Part shown: piece by piece, positions 34,350 through 46,099 of the stretch
Layout of the letters: the number at the start of each line of letters is the position of its first letter
Numbering within the stretch: the stretch's first letter is position 1
Origin: Macrocystis pyrifera
Taxonomy: Eukaryota; Sar; Phaeophyceae; Laminariales; Laminariaceae
Assembly (NCBI GenBank): GCA_031763025.1
Contig: JASSKH010000010.1
Coordinates: 5,079,901-5,143,900 of the forward strand
Length of the DNA stretch: 64,000 bases
Direction of reading: 5' to 3'
The notes under the pieces: model-generated
Told to the model about the DNA's origin: nothing
What the model saw: the letters and a program-made list of their open reading frames with translations, nothing else
The model's database searches: none
Program-made: the position numbers and the translations under genes

Positions 34350-35636
34350 TAGTTTTTGTGATATCTCGGAAGTTTCACACAGCGGTGCAATGGTACTTGT
34401 TCATGTGTTCCTCTGTCGAAAATCGCAACACGATTACAGCCGTACCACGCGGCTGTGACCGCCCTATCGCAGAAGCCGCGGACAGAGCAGCCAAAAAAAA
34501 CCACCACGTCGCTGCCGCGGGCGCTCTCTCTTCACCTCCTGTTATCTTTCTGAATCTCGGCGCCCTTGCCAACCTTGCCCGAGTAGGATTGTGTTGTGCA
34601 GATATGCAGGATGCGCGAATAGCACATGAGGAAAACCTGAGGCATTCTTATTCGGGGATGTATGAGCTATATAACCCGTTGAAAAAAAAACGTATCCAGC
34701 TGTATCCAGCACAAAAGATTAAAAATCTACCGTTGTTGTATGTAACACGGTATCTTAACCGGTACAACTTAGCGAATTCTAATTCCGAGGGTTGTGTCTC
34801 CAAATAAATCCTGGGTGCACGTCTACTAGCAGAGTTTTTTTTCCTGCACGATTCCGGTGGCGGCTGAATCTCGCGGGGAACTTGTAATGCAACTTTCTGT
34901 TGTCAGCAGGAGGAGTAGCCCATATTTTCTGCGAGAGCTTTCCATGCTGCTGGTACTGCTGTATGTAGTACGAACATGGCCTGGGTTCGAAGCTTCTACG
35001 ACGGATCAAGATTTTGCCAAGTTCCAAATATTAATAGTCACACCTCGGACAGATCATGGATGGTCTAAATTATCTACGTCGTACTACTTACTGCAGTAGT
35101 TCCTCATCTGCCGCTGCGAAAAATTGTGCAGATAGATCCAACCTAGGAAACATGTGCTATTAATAGATCATGCACAATTACGAGTCCCCACCCGGCAACA
35201 TAAACCAAATCATATCATACAAGATCGCGAATAGATCTTCTGCCACGAAAGATCTAGATCATGAACTGTGGGAGTCGATGATCTGTATGTTGGAGGTGTG
35301 AAATATTTCACACGTCGGATAGGTCACGATCTACCGTAGACTACCCCCACTGTATAATATATATATATGTAGATATTCTACCAGGTACTGATAGATCCTA
35401 ACCTGCCGTTATGAGGTGCTGTGCAGGATCTATACTGCTGTAAGTATTTTAGTGCAGATCCAATCCAGGAAACATATCTTAAGACCACATCATGCAGAGT
35501 ACACGGGTCCTGCCAGGAAGCATGAGCTAGATCATACAGATCGGGACTTTTTCTGCCCTGAAAGATCTACCAGGTACAGAGGACCAACTCCCCAACGGGT
35601 AGGGTGGACCGCAACAGGAACAAGTCCGGCGGGAAG
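34350..35636. other. No gene; AGATC-rich duplicated sequence
   Basis: Two degenerate direct copies, about 35,128-35,280 and 35,452-35,575, share GCAGAT(AGA)TCCAA, AGGAAACAT and GAAAGATCTA motifs. A near-palindrome GTGAAATATTTCACAC occurs at 35,298-35,313. Two TACCAGGTA motifs fall here (35,389 and 35,568). Confidence 0.45.
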
Positions 35637-35790
35637 GCTTCATAGCCTAGGTTTTTGTTAGTGGGTGAGCTCGCGCAAGTCCCACACTACCCGGAAGAGC
35701 TGACTCTTCCGGGTGGCTATCTCCACCGCACCAGCCCCTCTCGGGGGTCAGGTCGGGTCAACGTGCCCTAGCGCCAATGACAACACAGCA
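35637..35790 (-). repeat. Inverted partial copy of the kinase 3' flank
   Basis: The reverse complement matches 24,790-24,890 and 58,150-58,255: GGTGCGGTGGAGATAGCCAC, the hairpin, GTGTGGGACTTGCGCGAGC and CACCCACTAACAAAAACC. It carries hairpin copy 3 and shows that the kinase cluster has been rearranged by inversion. Confidence 0.65.
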
Positions 35791-36411
35791 GACTGGAACT
35801 ACGGGTTAAATTGACACGCGACACGAATTTTCAATGTGGAAGTGTGGTGAGCTTAACCTTTATTTTTGACATTCCGCCGCAGGATAAAAAAAAAAAAGCA
35901 CTATCGATCATTAAATTTATTAAAATCAGTGATCTGTCCCATGTGTGAGATTTTTCCCACCATTGTCACTGACTGGCATTTCAATTTCGTCAAAAAATTT
36001 ATCGGCGAATCTTTGGGGTTGGGCAAATCTTGCTCCACCGTAAAACAATCAAACCCAGGCACCCAGATCCTGCACTCGTACGAACTACCAAATTGCTACG
36101 GAAATCTCTCGCGCGAAGGACGATTAATTACTCGTGACAAGAGAAATTCGCGTTCCAAGTTCCCGCGAGATATGTCACAGCCGCTGAAATGGTAAAAAAT
36201 TGAAGATTGTGGTTCGTTGAGATATGCTCGCAAAGCATAGAGGCCTAAAAGCAGTGTATGTATAGTTATTACAGTAGGTATGTTTGTCAAATTTTCGTCT
36301 TCTTACCCAATTTTTTCTCCTTGTACGAGCGCTTTTCGGCAATATCACGTACAAATATATAACATTACCTTCATGTAACCGTACATGTGTCCTATACGTG
36401 CATTGCTATTA

Positions 36412-36500
36412 CCGCCTTTAGAACCGCAGTCTCGTTTTGGGGACAAAGCAGTCAAATTTCAAGTAGTTTGTCCCCGAAACGCACTGCGGTCCTGAAAGGC
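36412..36500. mobile_element. MITE family 2 (TTAA type), diverged copy
   Basis: About 89 bp with ends CCGCCTTTAGAACCGCAGTC and CACTGCGGTCCTGAAAGG around TTTGGGGACAAA and TTTGTCCCC. It is the most diverged of four copies, and its target duplication is not preserved. Confidence 0.55.
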
Positions 36501-37734
36501 ACCTGCTCGGTGAAAATCACAATACCCTTCTGGTAGTTTTCAACATGGGGTACTCGCACCAAGACCTCCCAGCGGTCGGGTATTACACCGCTACGAGTAT
36601 TAATAGGTGACGGTGTTACTGTAGGCCCACGCTCATCCGTTGTTCATACAGAAATAGGATTCACCCAGCCAGGTACTGCCTTAGGAAGGTGCATAGCGGA
36701 GTCAGCAGCATTACTTTTACAGGTCCGGCGCAAATTGTTAGTAATAATTAATAGCACTTATCAATAGGACGGTAGAGTCACGAGTGAGAACCGAACACCA
36801 TCAATAATTTAATTGTTGGAACTGCGGTTGTAAACTTCGGGTACAATCACAATGAAAAACAAACACTGCCTTTTTTCGCTAGTTGCAGCAGAGCTAGAGA
36901 GCCAACTGTAGGTCCTACTGTGGTACCTACCGCATACGTACGTTCTTGACTGAAAATTCCACCGTGTGTAAATGATGGTACCGCTGTACCGGTATCTCAT
37001 AGTACCTGGCTGGTAGTATTTATTTCTACTGCTGGAGATTGAGCTACTCGTATCAATGCTGCAGTGGCTGGTTTCCGTACCGTGGGTTCTGCGCTGGCCG
37101 CATACCGTAGACGAAATCATGTCAGCTATCGTGGTGGCTGCTAACCGCCGGGAAAACACCCAAAACAAGATTAGCTACCGGGGATTGCCCGGGAAAATTG
37201 AAGCAACGTAAAAAATTCATCTTCGCGGGGGGGGGGGGGTATGCGCGCGAGATCACTTTTGACTTCCCATCAAACCTTCGCGGCGAAGGCATAAAAACCC
37301 GCATCTATGGTCTACGCCCCCTTTCCTTTGGGCAAGCGGCGCAATGCCAGCAATGAGATCGTATGATATAGCTTCCTTTTCGTTAGCCGTCGTCACGATG
37401 AATGCCAAACAAAATGAACACCTCTCTGTGCGTTTTCTTGTGGAAGGCACGACTGTAAGTAGAAACAAAACAATATCCTGTTCTCCCACTCTCTGCACAC
37501 GTGAGGCAATATTCTGTTCTCCCACTCTCCCCCGCTTCCTTTAGTTTCCGTCGACCATTCCCCACTCTTCTGTTTGCAGCCCGGACAAAAAAAATGAAAG
37601 ACTCTTTAGGCGGCCAAGCGTCTACCGCGGACCCAGTCGCACGCTCCCGCAATTTAATATGGGCTTCCAAAACCCACCCTGTCTACTTTTTATATCCCCC
37701 GCACATGTCTGTCTCTTGAAATGGCCACACCAGA

Positions 37735-37982
37735 AACGAAATCAATTAATTGATGCTGTCATCCATGTGCAAGAAAATTCGCCTCTAAAGCGGTTCTTAG
37801 TAAGATGCAGCTCACCCTTCATGCGACTCGTACAACACCTCACGGCGCTTCGCGCTTGGTGCAAGCAATGTCTGCCTGGTCGGTGAAAACCGGACGTGTT
37901 CCGTCCGGGCATTGTAGGGATGCGAGGGTCTATGGTCATACGACTGCGGCCATGCATGAAAATAAGCACACCCTCCCCCCCC
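37735..37982 (+). mobile_element. Retroelement 3' unit with poly(C) tail, copy D3
   Basis: The plus-strand copy of the unit at 74-288, ending CCATGCATGAAAATAAGCAC then ACCCTCCCCCCCC. Together with D1 and D2 it shows that the C run belongs to the element end, not to the target. Confidence 0.6.
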
Positions 37983-38169
37983 ACACACAAACGGCTAGCG
38001 TACCGCCACTGCCAGAAACCCTTCGTCAGGACCTCACAGGACCACTCAGGCCGAGCACTGCCGCCGGCGGGTCCCGCCGCATCGCGCACAAGTACAGATG
38101 TCGTAAACGCCGGCGCCCCAGGCTCTTCTGCGAGAACCTCGCCCAGAAGAACACACTGGCACCGATCAG

Positions 38170-38690
38170 CTAAAGGCCCCGCTCTTTATCTCCGTGTTCC
38201 TTTCCTCGGGAGCGCGCCGCACCGTGCGACGCCCCCGTGCCACCGCCTTGCACCTGCCGCAAACCACGACCCGGCCCGCCCCCTTCCACCTGGAGAATGG
38301 TCGACGGGGTGAGCAGGACTGAAGGGCGGTGAGAGAGGGGAAACGTCTTACAATCCGAAACTGCCTTCCAGGGAGCGGACGGTGTCGTCAAACCCGGGAT
38401 ACCTTGAACTGAGGAAAAAAGTAGGGGTGGGGGCGGCGTCACCCATGGCCCCGACTCCCGCTTCTCCCAGGGCAGCCTCCGGCGCGCCTTGGCGGTTGAC
38501 CAGCGCCTCGGCAGTCGAGCCGGCGAACGGGAGGAGAGGGGGGTCCACCCACCCGGCGATTCCTCCAGGGAGGGCCTGGCCATGCCCACGTTTTCCTCTT
38601 CCCCAGGAGGTTCCGCAGCCGACGGAGTCGCGTCGCGTCCGACCGATGACACAGGAACGCCTGCATCACCCGCCATCATATCCACTCCGC
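38170..38690 (-). pseudogene. Kinase-tail fragment, third copy
   Basis: A minus-strand frame with PSLEESPGGWTPLSSRSPAR resembles PSLEEIAGWAPPFPGSAARV in the kinase B tail, and the DNA around 38,545-38,600 aligns with 59,590-59,640. Pro/Gly/Ser composition continues through the segment. No kinase exons adjoin it in order, so it is a detached tail remnant. Confidence 0.5.
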
Positions 38691-39673
38691 GTGCGGTGCC
38701 ACAATGGGGGGGGCGGGGGCAGAAGGAAATAAGGAAGGGAGGGAGAGAAGGGGAGCGGCAGGGCTGACAGCATCAGGTCTACATTGCACCGGTGGCGGCG
38801 GTGATGTCGTCCATTCTCCCCCTCGGCACAACCGCGCAAAACAACAAATTGGAAACCACAGAAGCAATGCCCAAAGGATATGCAGCGCATCTACAGCAGA
38901 GACGAGGTCAACTCCAACCTTGCGCCTCTCAGAAGTGGGCGCAAGTTGTGCAGCAGCGGTCGTTGTTACAGGGGGCTGTTGCGGCAGCAATCACAACGTC
39001 GCCGGGCAAGAACTAGAAACACAAAACGTAACCACGCACAAACTGCAGAAAAAAACTAGACAACGTTCTCCTCCCTTGCTCTCGAAGCCTGCATGCCCAA
39101 GGGACCACGAGGCGCATCTCCGATAGTCGCCACCTACATTTTCAGGGAACGAATCCTGCCCGTCTATTCAAGTGGGGAGTCTAACACATGCGGGGGTGGT
39201 GCAGGGGGAACACACAAAATCGTTCAAGAAAGTTGGTTCAGGGTGCTGTCGCATGTCCAGAGGGTTCCCACCTGCTCCGGCGGAAACGCGGCTCTAGCCC
39301 TTTCGCCATCTACTACCGTAAAAGAGGATCCTATTCTGATTTCAAGTTGTGTCCCCGAATTGCACTAGCCTGCAAAGTTTGAACGGTTTGAGCTTCACGG
39401 GCACCGCGACAGCGTCATTATCCTGGACCCGTCGCGCCTTGCCGGCCGTACGACTACTCCTACCCGACAATGCCGCATAGCTACGCCCTCACCAAAGCAT
39501 TGACGCATCACAAATGCCATCGCAAAACGTGTTGAACCTCCCTGTCATCGAGTTGGGGTAAATGGCAATTCGCACACGGAAGATTTGGCACATCTGCTGG
39601 GGGTCGATAAACTGCCATGACCATTACCATGACATGATGATGACAAAAAACCGTGTGTTCGCCGGGGTGTTGA

Positions 39674-39763
39674 CCCATTTAGGACTCCAGTCCCGTTTCG
39701 GGGACAAAATCACTTGGAATTAGAGTAGTTTTTCCCCAAATTGAGACTGCGGTACTAAAGGGG
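39674..39763. mobile_element. MITE family 2, copy 2
   Basis: 90 bp beginning CCCATTTAGGACTCCAGTCC and ending GACTGCGGTACTAAAGGGG, flanked by TTGA on the left and TTAA on the right. The ends CCC...GGG with TTAA sites resemble piggyBac-type non-autonomous elements. Confidence 0.65.
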
Positions 39764-40418
39764 TTAAAGCAGTGTCGATACACAGGGTCCTTCATTTTCA
39801 GGCCTCAAGCGACGGCCAATGATTTGCCAATAAAAAGTCAGTACCAGGCGAAACAATTGCGTTTCAGAAGAAAAAACAAACAAACCGGGTACCGATGACC
39901 AACAGGCGAAAACAGTGACGACGATCCCTGCTCAGCAAATTACGTGGCGTTCATGATATTCGAGGACAACTGTCGAATTTCGCCCGCAAGGACGGTGGGT
40001 ATGTGCTGGTAGTTCGTTTCCCTCCTCCCGCTGAGATGTTTCTTTAAATAACACATACTTCTTAAACCCGTGGCTACGACCGTGGCTCGAGCAGATCTCA
40101 ACCGAGCCCTGCACAAAGGTCGCTGCTAGCGCCAGTATTCTCAATTTTGTTTGAAAACGCACGCCATTTTTTCGTGGAAAAATAGCAAATTTCATAACCT
40201 TGCAATAGACAGGAAAAAAAAAAATCTACGTGGTCCTTTCTGAAAAAAAAGCAAAAAAGCGAAAACATCAAAGCTACAAAATATGCATGAAACTGCTCCT
40301 GTTTAAACGAATGTATATTTTCGTCACACCTTATGGAAGAGTTTTCGCTGAATGGCAATGAACCGTTTCAATAATCTCGAAAATAATAGTGGTACTTGCG
40401 GTCTTAGTCCCCCGTTAG

Positions 40419-40507
40419 CCCTTTTGGTACTGCAGTCCCGATTTGGGGATAAACCACTTGGCATTGGACTGGTTTGTCCCCAAATAGGAACTACAGTACT
40501 AAAGGGG
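40419..40507. mobile_element. MITE family 2, copy 3
   Basis: 89 bp with CCCTTTTGGTACTGCAGTCC and ACTACAGTACTAAAGGGG ends, flanked by TTAG and TCAA (mutated TTAA). Confidence 0.65.
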
Positions 40508-40785
40508 TCAATACAACCCCTGATACGTTAACACTTCGATCGGGAAAAGGTACCGCTCAACAAGGAATGCTTTCCAACCCAAAGAAACCTGTGGAATGCC
40601 GCACGTCTTTAGCAAGAATCATCCGCCTGTAGGAGTCAAATGCACTGTTCCCAAAGCGTGACTGTTCCCAAAGCGTGGGTGCAGTGCAAGTAGTAAAAAA
40701 AGTTGGAGTCACGGGGACTTGTTGTGTCTTTTGTTTTTTCCTTCCTACGATTCAAGTTTCCCCCCTCCGAATCCCGACTCACAGC

Positions 40786-40880
40786 ACCACAGCTCGGGGT
40801 TAGTCACTTTGCACACGAAGCCCATAGGGACCATCCGAACCGAATATCAACGTTTTGTCGAGCTTGTTACGAACACATGG
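40786..40880 (-). pseudogene. Relic of kinase catalytic-loop exon
   Basis: The minus strand reads (with one shift) KLDKTLIFGSDGP and then KVTNPELWCCESG, matching KLANTLICRSGGP and KVTDPGLWCGESG of kinase A. The donor region GTGAGTCGGGAT is retained. Downstream sequence (40,540-40,610) matches the kinase A and B introns, so this is a truncated gene copy. Confidence 0.6.
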
Positions 40881-41204
40881 TTGGGAGTATTTTTTTGAGT
40901 CGTAGGAGTTGACCGGCTGGATTACCTTCCAGTGGCTGCTATTGTTGCTGAAGGTGCAGTAAGTATACATCACCTGCACGATTGGAAACTACGGTTGTCT
41001 ACCTGCAGAAGGATCGGTGTCGCGCGCTCTTTTCTACATTCCTATCCATGCACGTACCCGTTCCGGGCCTATATACTGCCTGAAAAGTTTGATACATAAC
41101 GCTCAAACGTGCACACGTTCGGGTGCTTGTACGTGGTGTACAACTAGACACAAAACGTCCGTCAGTGTTCTGTTTTGTTTTGTTTTCCGCTGTAGTGTTT
41201 ATGG

Positions 41205-41520
41205 AAACTTTGAAGCTGATGTCACAGAAGGCCTGGACTACATGCACATCATCGGCATCATAAATTGCAATCACGAGCTCGAAAACACGTTCATCTGCCA
41301 CTCCGGTGGCCCTACGGGTTTTGTGCGCAAGGTCAATGACCCTGACTCACCCCACGCAATGGTATTGTGAGTGGGGTCGGTGACTCTTGCCACTAAGCCC
41401 GCAGGGACAAGGTACTGGCAGATCGACGTGATATCGGCCTTGTGTTCGCAGCGAATGATCCCGACGCTGTGCAACTAGCTCGGGCCTTCCATCGCATCGA
41501 CTTTGAAGCTGGCCAAGCAT
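41205..41520. pseudogene. Inverted pair of kinase catalytic-loop exons (I)
   Basis: The left arm (41,205-41,345, plus) encodes FEADVTEGLDYMHIIGIINC then FICHSGGPTGFVRKVNDP. The right arm (41,365-41,520, minus) encodes MHSVGIIRCEHKADITSICQ then PAGLVARVTDPTH. Both are relics of the exon at 28,931-29,079 and face each other with their donor sides at the centre. HRD/HCD has become NCN or RCE, so neither can encode an active kinase. Confidence 0.7.
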
Positions 41521-42039
41521 AACATCGCGTAAAAAAAAGGCAATCGTGTTGTAGGGCGTGATGTAAAGATAGAGCGCGCGAAATCGAGATCGGAAAAAAA
41601 GGCCGGTTTCCAACTGCGCAGGTGGTTTTCACTCACCGCACTCACAACGATAGCAGTAGCCACTGAACGGTGATCGAAACGGTCAACCCTACGACCGGGA
41701 GCTACTCCCCTCAACAGTATCTTCGTTCCTATTGTACAGGCAAGAACGCCGTTCACTGCAGAGTTGAAATGATGGCTTATTCAACAACCGGAATAGACTG
41801 CTTCAGAACCGTGGCAAATCGTCAGGAAAGCCTGCGATAAACGGGGAAACCTATCGGTAGTCTACCTGCGCGGCCCTATCATGCCGATACAAAAACTATT
41901 CCGAGCAAAATAACCGCCTGAACATTTTGTGCCATGGGGTTTGGTTGCCTCATCTGTTGGGCCAGCGCGAATACAGGGTCGCTCTTCCCCGTCCAGGCCT
42001 TGGACACGTTGAGTTAGTCATGTCTCCGAAAACTAGTGC

Positions 42040-42350
42040 CACAACAACGCAGTTGGCGTCGATTGTTTGAGCGATGTCATGGGATCAGAAGTCTCGGCAC
42101 GGAGATCGCAATGTGCAATGTGCCGAGGAAGTATACGGGAACGATTTGCTTATCGTTTAACCTTGCCCCGCAAATTACCGTAGGTGAGCATACCCCAAGG
42201 GAAAATATGCTTATGTACACATGTATATTTTGTCAGTAACATGTCTCTGTATGCGTTGCGCGGGGTAACGAAACACAACATTGTCATCAGCGTAGAGTGT
42301 ATGAACGATGTCACGGGATCAGACGTGTCGATTTCCATTACGAGTCTGAC
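42040..42350 (+). pseudogene. Two relics of kinase exon 3
   Basis: At about 42,055-42,130 VGVDCLSDVMGSE continues, after a shift, into LGTEIAMCNV. At about 42,255-42,350 TKHNIVISVECMNDVTGSDV occurs. Both match HPNIIDIECLNDVEGSEGLV of kinase A, but on the opposite strand. Frameshifts and loss of the acceptor context mark them as decayed. Confidence 0.6.
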
Positions 42351-42549
42351 TGCAGAAGGGTCGGTTTCGCGCGCCCTTTTCCACGGTCTTATGCATGCAA
42401 CAACATACTCGTTTCGGAACTACATGTTGCCCGCAAAGTTTGCAATATCACGCTCATTCGTGAACATGTTCCGGTGCTCGTACGTGTTTACTATTCGAAA
42501 ATGGTGTCCTACAGTATGTTTTTTTTCTTGACGTCATGTTTGTGACAAG

Positions 42550-42850
42550 CTTTGAAGCGGACGCGACAGAAGGCTTGCAGCAAATGCACAGCATCGGGAT
42601 CATTAATTGCGGTCGCACGCTCGGCAACACCTTGATCTACCGCTGCGATGGCCCTGCGGGCAAAGTGGACAAGGTGACAGACCACACTCAGGTGTGGTGA
42701 GTGGCGTCAGTCACTTTGACCATGAGGCCTGTAGGGTCATCCGAGCGGTAGGTCAAAGTGCTATCGACGTTGTGGTCGCAATTAATTATCCCGATGCTGA
42801 GCATGTAACACAGGTCTTCGGTTGAGTCGGCTTCTAAGCTTGCCAAAAAA
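42550..42850. pseudogene. Inverted pair of kinase catalytic-loop exons (II)
   Basis: The left arm (about 42,550-42,695, plus) encodes FEADATEGLQQMHSIGIINC then GNTLIYRCDGPAGKVDKVTD. The right arm (about 42,705-42,850, minus) encodes LEADSTEDLCYMLSIGIINC then LTYRSDDPTGLMVKVTDATH. The centre is CACACTCAGGTGTGGTGAGT. The arrangement is the same as the pair at 41.2-41.5 kb. Confidence 0.7.
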
Positions 42851-43009
42851 GCACAACGTCAAGGAAAAAAAAAAAGGGTAGTCATGTAGGGTAGAAACGT
42901 TTCAAAGTGTACAACTGGAACGTGCGAAATCGATTATTCTGCAGGTAGCTAAAAGAATACACCCGGCGTCCAACTGTGCAGGGGGTGCCTACCTACTGTA
43001 CCTGCAATA

Positions 43010-43210
43010 TTACGGGGGACCATACGGCAGTAAATAGGGCCAATTTTTTAATTAAAAATACGTAAATATATAGGTTTTATGTATACCTTAGGTCCTATTA
43101 ACCCCTTTAGTACCGCAGTCCCGATTTGGGGACAAACCAGTCTATTTCCAAGTGATTTTTTCCCAAAACGGGACTGCGGTACTAAAAGGGTCAACTATGG
43201 ACCCCCGTAA
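43010..43210. mobile_element. MITE family 1 carrying a nested MITE family 2
   Basis: The outer element has TTACGGGGGACCATA and GGACCCCCGTAA ends flanked by TA. The inner element occupies 43,102-43,190 with CCCCTTTAGTACCGCAGTCC and GGACTGCGGTACTAAAAGGG ends, flanked by TTAA and TCAA. Removing it restores the usual family 1 sequence. This dates family 2 activity after this family 1 insertion. Confidence 0.85.
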
Positions 43211-43859
43211 TAGTAGTACCAGTCACTGCAACATGATCGACACAGCCGACTAGACGACGCGGGAAATTACCACCACCAACGTTTTTTCGGTAGTATTCCT
43301 ACCATATCGTATAGGCCAGAACGCTGTTCACGACAGTGTTGAATTAACATATTTTACGGTCACCGGAATCGGCTGCCTTGTACAAGTCGCCAGGAAAGTT
43401 GTCACAAACCGGCGAAACCCATCGATTGCCTTCCTGCGCAACACATACCCATTGCAAACACGAGGGGAGCTGCACGTACACTTGTACCGTGGGGTCTGTT
43501 CACCTATTAACAGTCAGTTTGGGCAGGCCTGAATACGAGGTCACTCTTTCCCGTGCATGTCTTGAACAGGTCTAGTTGGCCATGTCTCCGTAAAATAGTA
43601 GAGTTGCACAGCACGAAAATACACGTTGAAAGCATGGCCGTTGAGACCTTGCGCGGTGTAGTGGGATAAGAACGTCTACGATTGCGGATCGCTGCATGCG
43701 ACATGTACACGGCGTGTACGAGAAACAACGACCTGGTATCACCCTCGGACAACTCATCAAGTGAGCATGCTCCTCAGCAGGCAGGTATGTATACGTACAT
43801 GCGTATCTTACGTTTGCAACATTTTGATGTCTCCGTACGCTGCAAGTATCGCGCAGGAT

Positions 43860-43940
43860 GGAAAACCACGAGCATATCATTGGTGTCGAGTGTCTAAGCG
43901 ATGTCACGGGGTCAGGACTTCTCGTCTCATTCTTGGTCAT
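43860..43940 (+). pseudogene. Relic of kinase exon 3
   Basis: Plus-strand HEHIIGVECLSDVTGSGLLV matches HPNIIDIECLNDVEGSEGLV. The MEIA that follows in intact genes is lost. Confidence 0.55.
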
Positions 43941-43949
43941 ATTTTACAG

Positions 43950-44245
43950 CGCCCGCGGTGGACGATGCCGAACCCCCCCTCCCCCCAGGACGAGGACATG
44001 ATATCACACCCTTAGGGCGGTGAAAACAGACCAAAACAGAATACGCAATCAAGACCATCAAACCCGTGAGCTCAAAAAAAGGCTGAAAGGTATGGGTGTT
44101 TCCAGACAACGGAACACCCTTCCTTCCAGCCAGTACGTAGATCTCACCAGTTCGATGGTCTTGATCGCACGTCTTCTTGGCCTTTGGAAGCTCCCGCGGT
44201 GTACGATTCCGAACCCCCCTTCCCTCTAGGAGATACCACGATCAC
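43950..44245. pseudogene. Inverted relics of the kinase glycine-loop exon
   Basis: The plus strand near 44,035-44,065 reads KTEYAIKTIKP then GTGAGC; the minus strand at 44,235-44,148 reads EGRGFGIVHRGSFQRPRRRA then IKTIEL and GTGAGA. Both match GRGAFGTVYKG...EYAIKKVAP plus donor in kinase A. A further minus-strand glycine loop, GGGGFGIVHRGRC, is at about 43,950-44,000. The inverted arms include intron sequence (GGCTGAAAGG and GGGTGTT motifs on both sides). Confidence 0.6.
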
Positions 44246-44439
44246 GGTATTGTCCTGGGGGAAGGCGATGTTTGAAGCCGTACGACGTAGACAATTAAAA
44301 AAAACCGAGAATATGAGCGACACAAACCATCGAACCGGTGAGATCTAATAGCTGGAACATATCGGGCAAAATGACGGTGCTTGCGCGTGTAGGTGCGAGT
44401 TAGCGTCGAATGGACTCACTCGCGTCAGCGTTTCGAGGA

Positions 44440-44531
44440 CACTTGCCCTACGAATAGGGGAGGTCGGCGTCGTCCGCCGCGGGCGCTGCAACAAGGCTAC
44501 AACGGTTTACGTAATCAAGACGATCAAACCG
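44440..44531 (+). pseudogene. Relic of the kinase glycine-loop exon, plus strand
   Basis: GEVGVVRRGRCNKATTVYVI then KTIKP and a GTGAGT donor at 44,532. The glycine loop has lost two Gly, but the Lys of VIK is kept. It is an open frame of about 30 codons without flanking exons in order. Confidence 0.6.
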
Positions 44532-45170
44532 GTGAGTTGTGGGCTGTGATCGCTGGAGGGAAGGGTGTTGCAGAGTCTGGTAGAATTTATTTCCGCAGAA
44601 ACTTGGATCGCTACCTAAGGTTTGGCGGCAAGAGATACCAATACTGCTATTCGTACGCACGGGAAATGATACCGCGTTGTGTTTGTTGTTGTTGCCGATA
44701 CTGATCTCAGAATAGTTCATCGCCATCATCTAGTCCGTGGTCACATTCATGACACACACGTTGTTATCACCTTAGTATCTCAGACCCATGTTTTTTCCAG
44801 TGGCTTCACGAGACCACAAGACCACGGGACCACCAAGCCTTGGTGTCCACCCTAAGTTTCGGCAAACCATCGAAATAGTCCCATTTTCCCGCCGTGCGCG
44901 CGTAGGTGTCACCGTGACACTAATACTTAGCCGTGCTCAGGAATATGATATTTCGATGCCGATCGAAGAAGCAGCCGCGGAATGAAAATGTTGCCTCCTT
45001 TCGCATGGTGCACATAGTCTGGTACAATTTTGTTTTGCATCTACAGGTACGTTGTGCCGGGGCCGACCGACTGATGCTGCCTTAGAATAATTATCTACCG
45101 TGGAACGTCGAGGAAAGTGGGAATACAAACAGTGAGCATTAAGCTGGAAGCACAGGTAGGTCTGCATCAC

Positions 45171-46000
45171 CTGTCTCGTGCACCTCATCGGCCCAGGCGT
45201 CCCAGTCAGTTATCTCCTTAGACGGGGTGTCAACTAGGCACTGCAGTCCCGCGTTGAGCGCCTAACTCGAGGAGACGGCGCAGCGGGCGGACAGTGGTAA
45301 AAGCTCTTGAGTGTGCACCGAAAACACCCACAATGGAAACACCAAGAATAGCAGCGAGCTCAAACATCAAGTTAGCGGGAGCCTGTTGGGTAGACACACT
45401 ACTGTCGGTCAAGAAAAAAATTGTAGAGGCGCGGCGTTCGTCTTGTTCTTCAGCGCAACCGTCAGAGCGTCTGACGCCAGCTTCATCTTATGCAAGTCGG
45501 TCTTAAGGCGAAAAGGGTTATTTGACTGATGCACCGGGGCACGGATAGTGCGAGTTCGCGAAGCTGTTGTAGTTTGGTTCGGCGGGTGTCAACGTGTTTA
45601 CGTAATATATTACGCATGCTTTTTTTCGCCATGTGAATCGCACAAAAGGCAACAAAACATCGCGCAAAAAACATGGAGCGTCGCTTATAAGTTGTAGCTA
45701 TAAAACTCACGGCAGCCCTTGTCGAGGCACCGCGGGTTCTTTGCCGCTGCGCGGCTCCTCAAATTGGCACGGAGGTATGCGCCGCATGAGGTCATACCAA
45801 TAGGCAAGCTGGGCAGTTAATGCAGTTTATTAATAGCAGCAGCATCAGCATAAGCTCCGGCATACCCTAAATTTTTCAAGGAAGTATTGAAGACGGCGAC
45901 CCACAGTGAAAAATTTGATATTCCTCTCGGCTTCCTCCACTCGTTGGCGGTACACCACACTCTGTCCCTCCTCTTCGACCAAGCGCCTCTGCAAGCGGTC
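45171..46000 (-). pseudogene. Second copy of the coiled-coil exons
   Basis: Homologous to 31,444-33,196. About 46,000-45,905 reads QRRLVEEEGQSVVYRQRVEE then AERNIKFFT. 45,501-45,430 reads TDLHKMKLASDALTVALKNK. About 45,400-45,310 has APANLMFELAAILGVSIVGV, a hydrophobic segment. 45,261-45,171 reads ITDWDAWADEVHET at its end. The last exon is 91 bp, not a multiple of three, unlike its 78-bp counterpart. No intact kinase domain follows downstream, only the scattered relics at 41-44.5 kb. Probably a broken paralogue. Confidence 0.5.
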
Positions 46001-46002
46001 GT

Positions 46003-46091
46003 TGCAGAGGCGCTTGGTCCAAAAGGAGGCAAAGGGTGTGGGCTACCGCGAACGAGCCGAGAAAGTCAAGAAAAACCTCAAGTTGGTCACG
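46003..46091 (+). pseudogene. Inverted copy of the coiled-coil exon
   Basis: The plus strand encodes QRRLVQKEAKGVGYRERAEK then VKKNLKLVT with a GTGAGT donor at 46,092. It mirrors the minus-strand exon at 45,905-46,000. The centre is a perfect 18-bp inverted repeat, GACCAAGCGCCTCTGCAA and its complement, around a 7-base loop. Confidence 0.7.
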
Positions 46092-46099
46092 GTGAGTCG

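Noticed and set aside
15331..44700. Integrated algal virus (phaeovirus) as source of the region
   Set aside because: No capsid, polymerase or other viral core gene seen; the kinase relics contain introns, and one NADAR gene is not enough.
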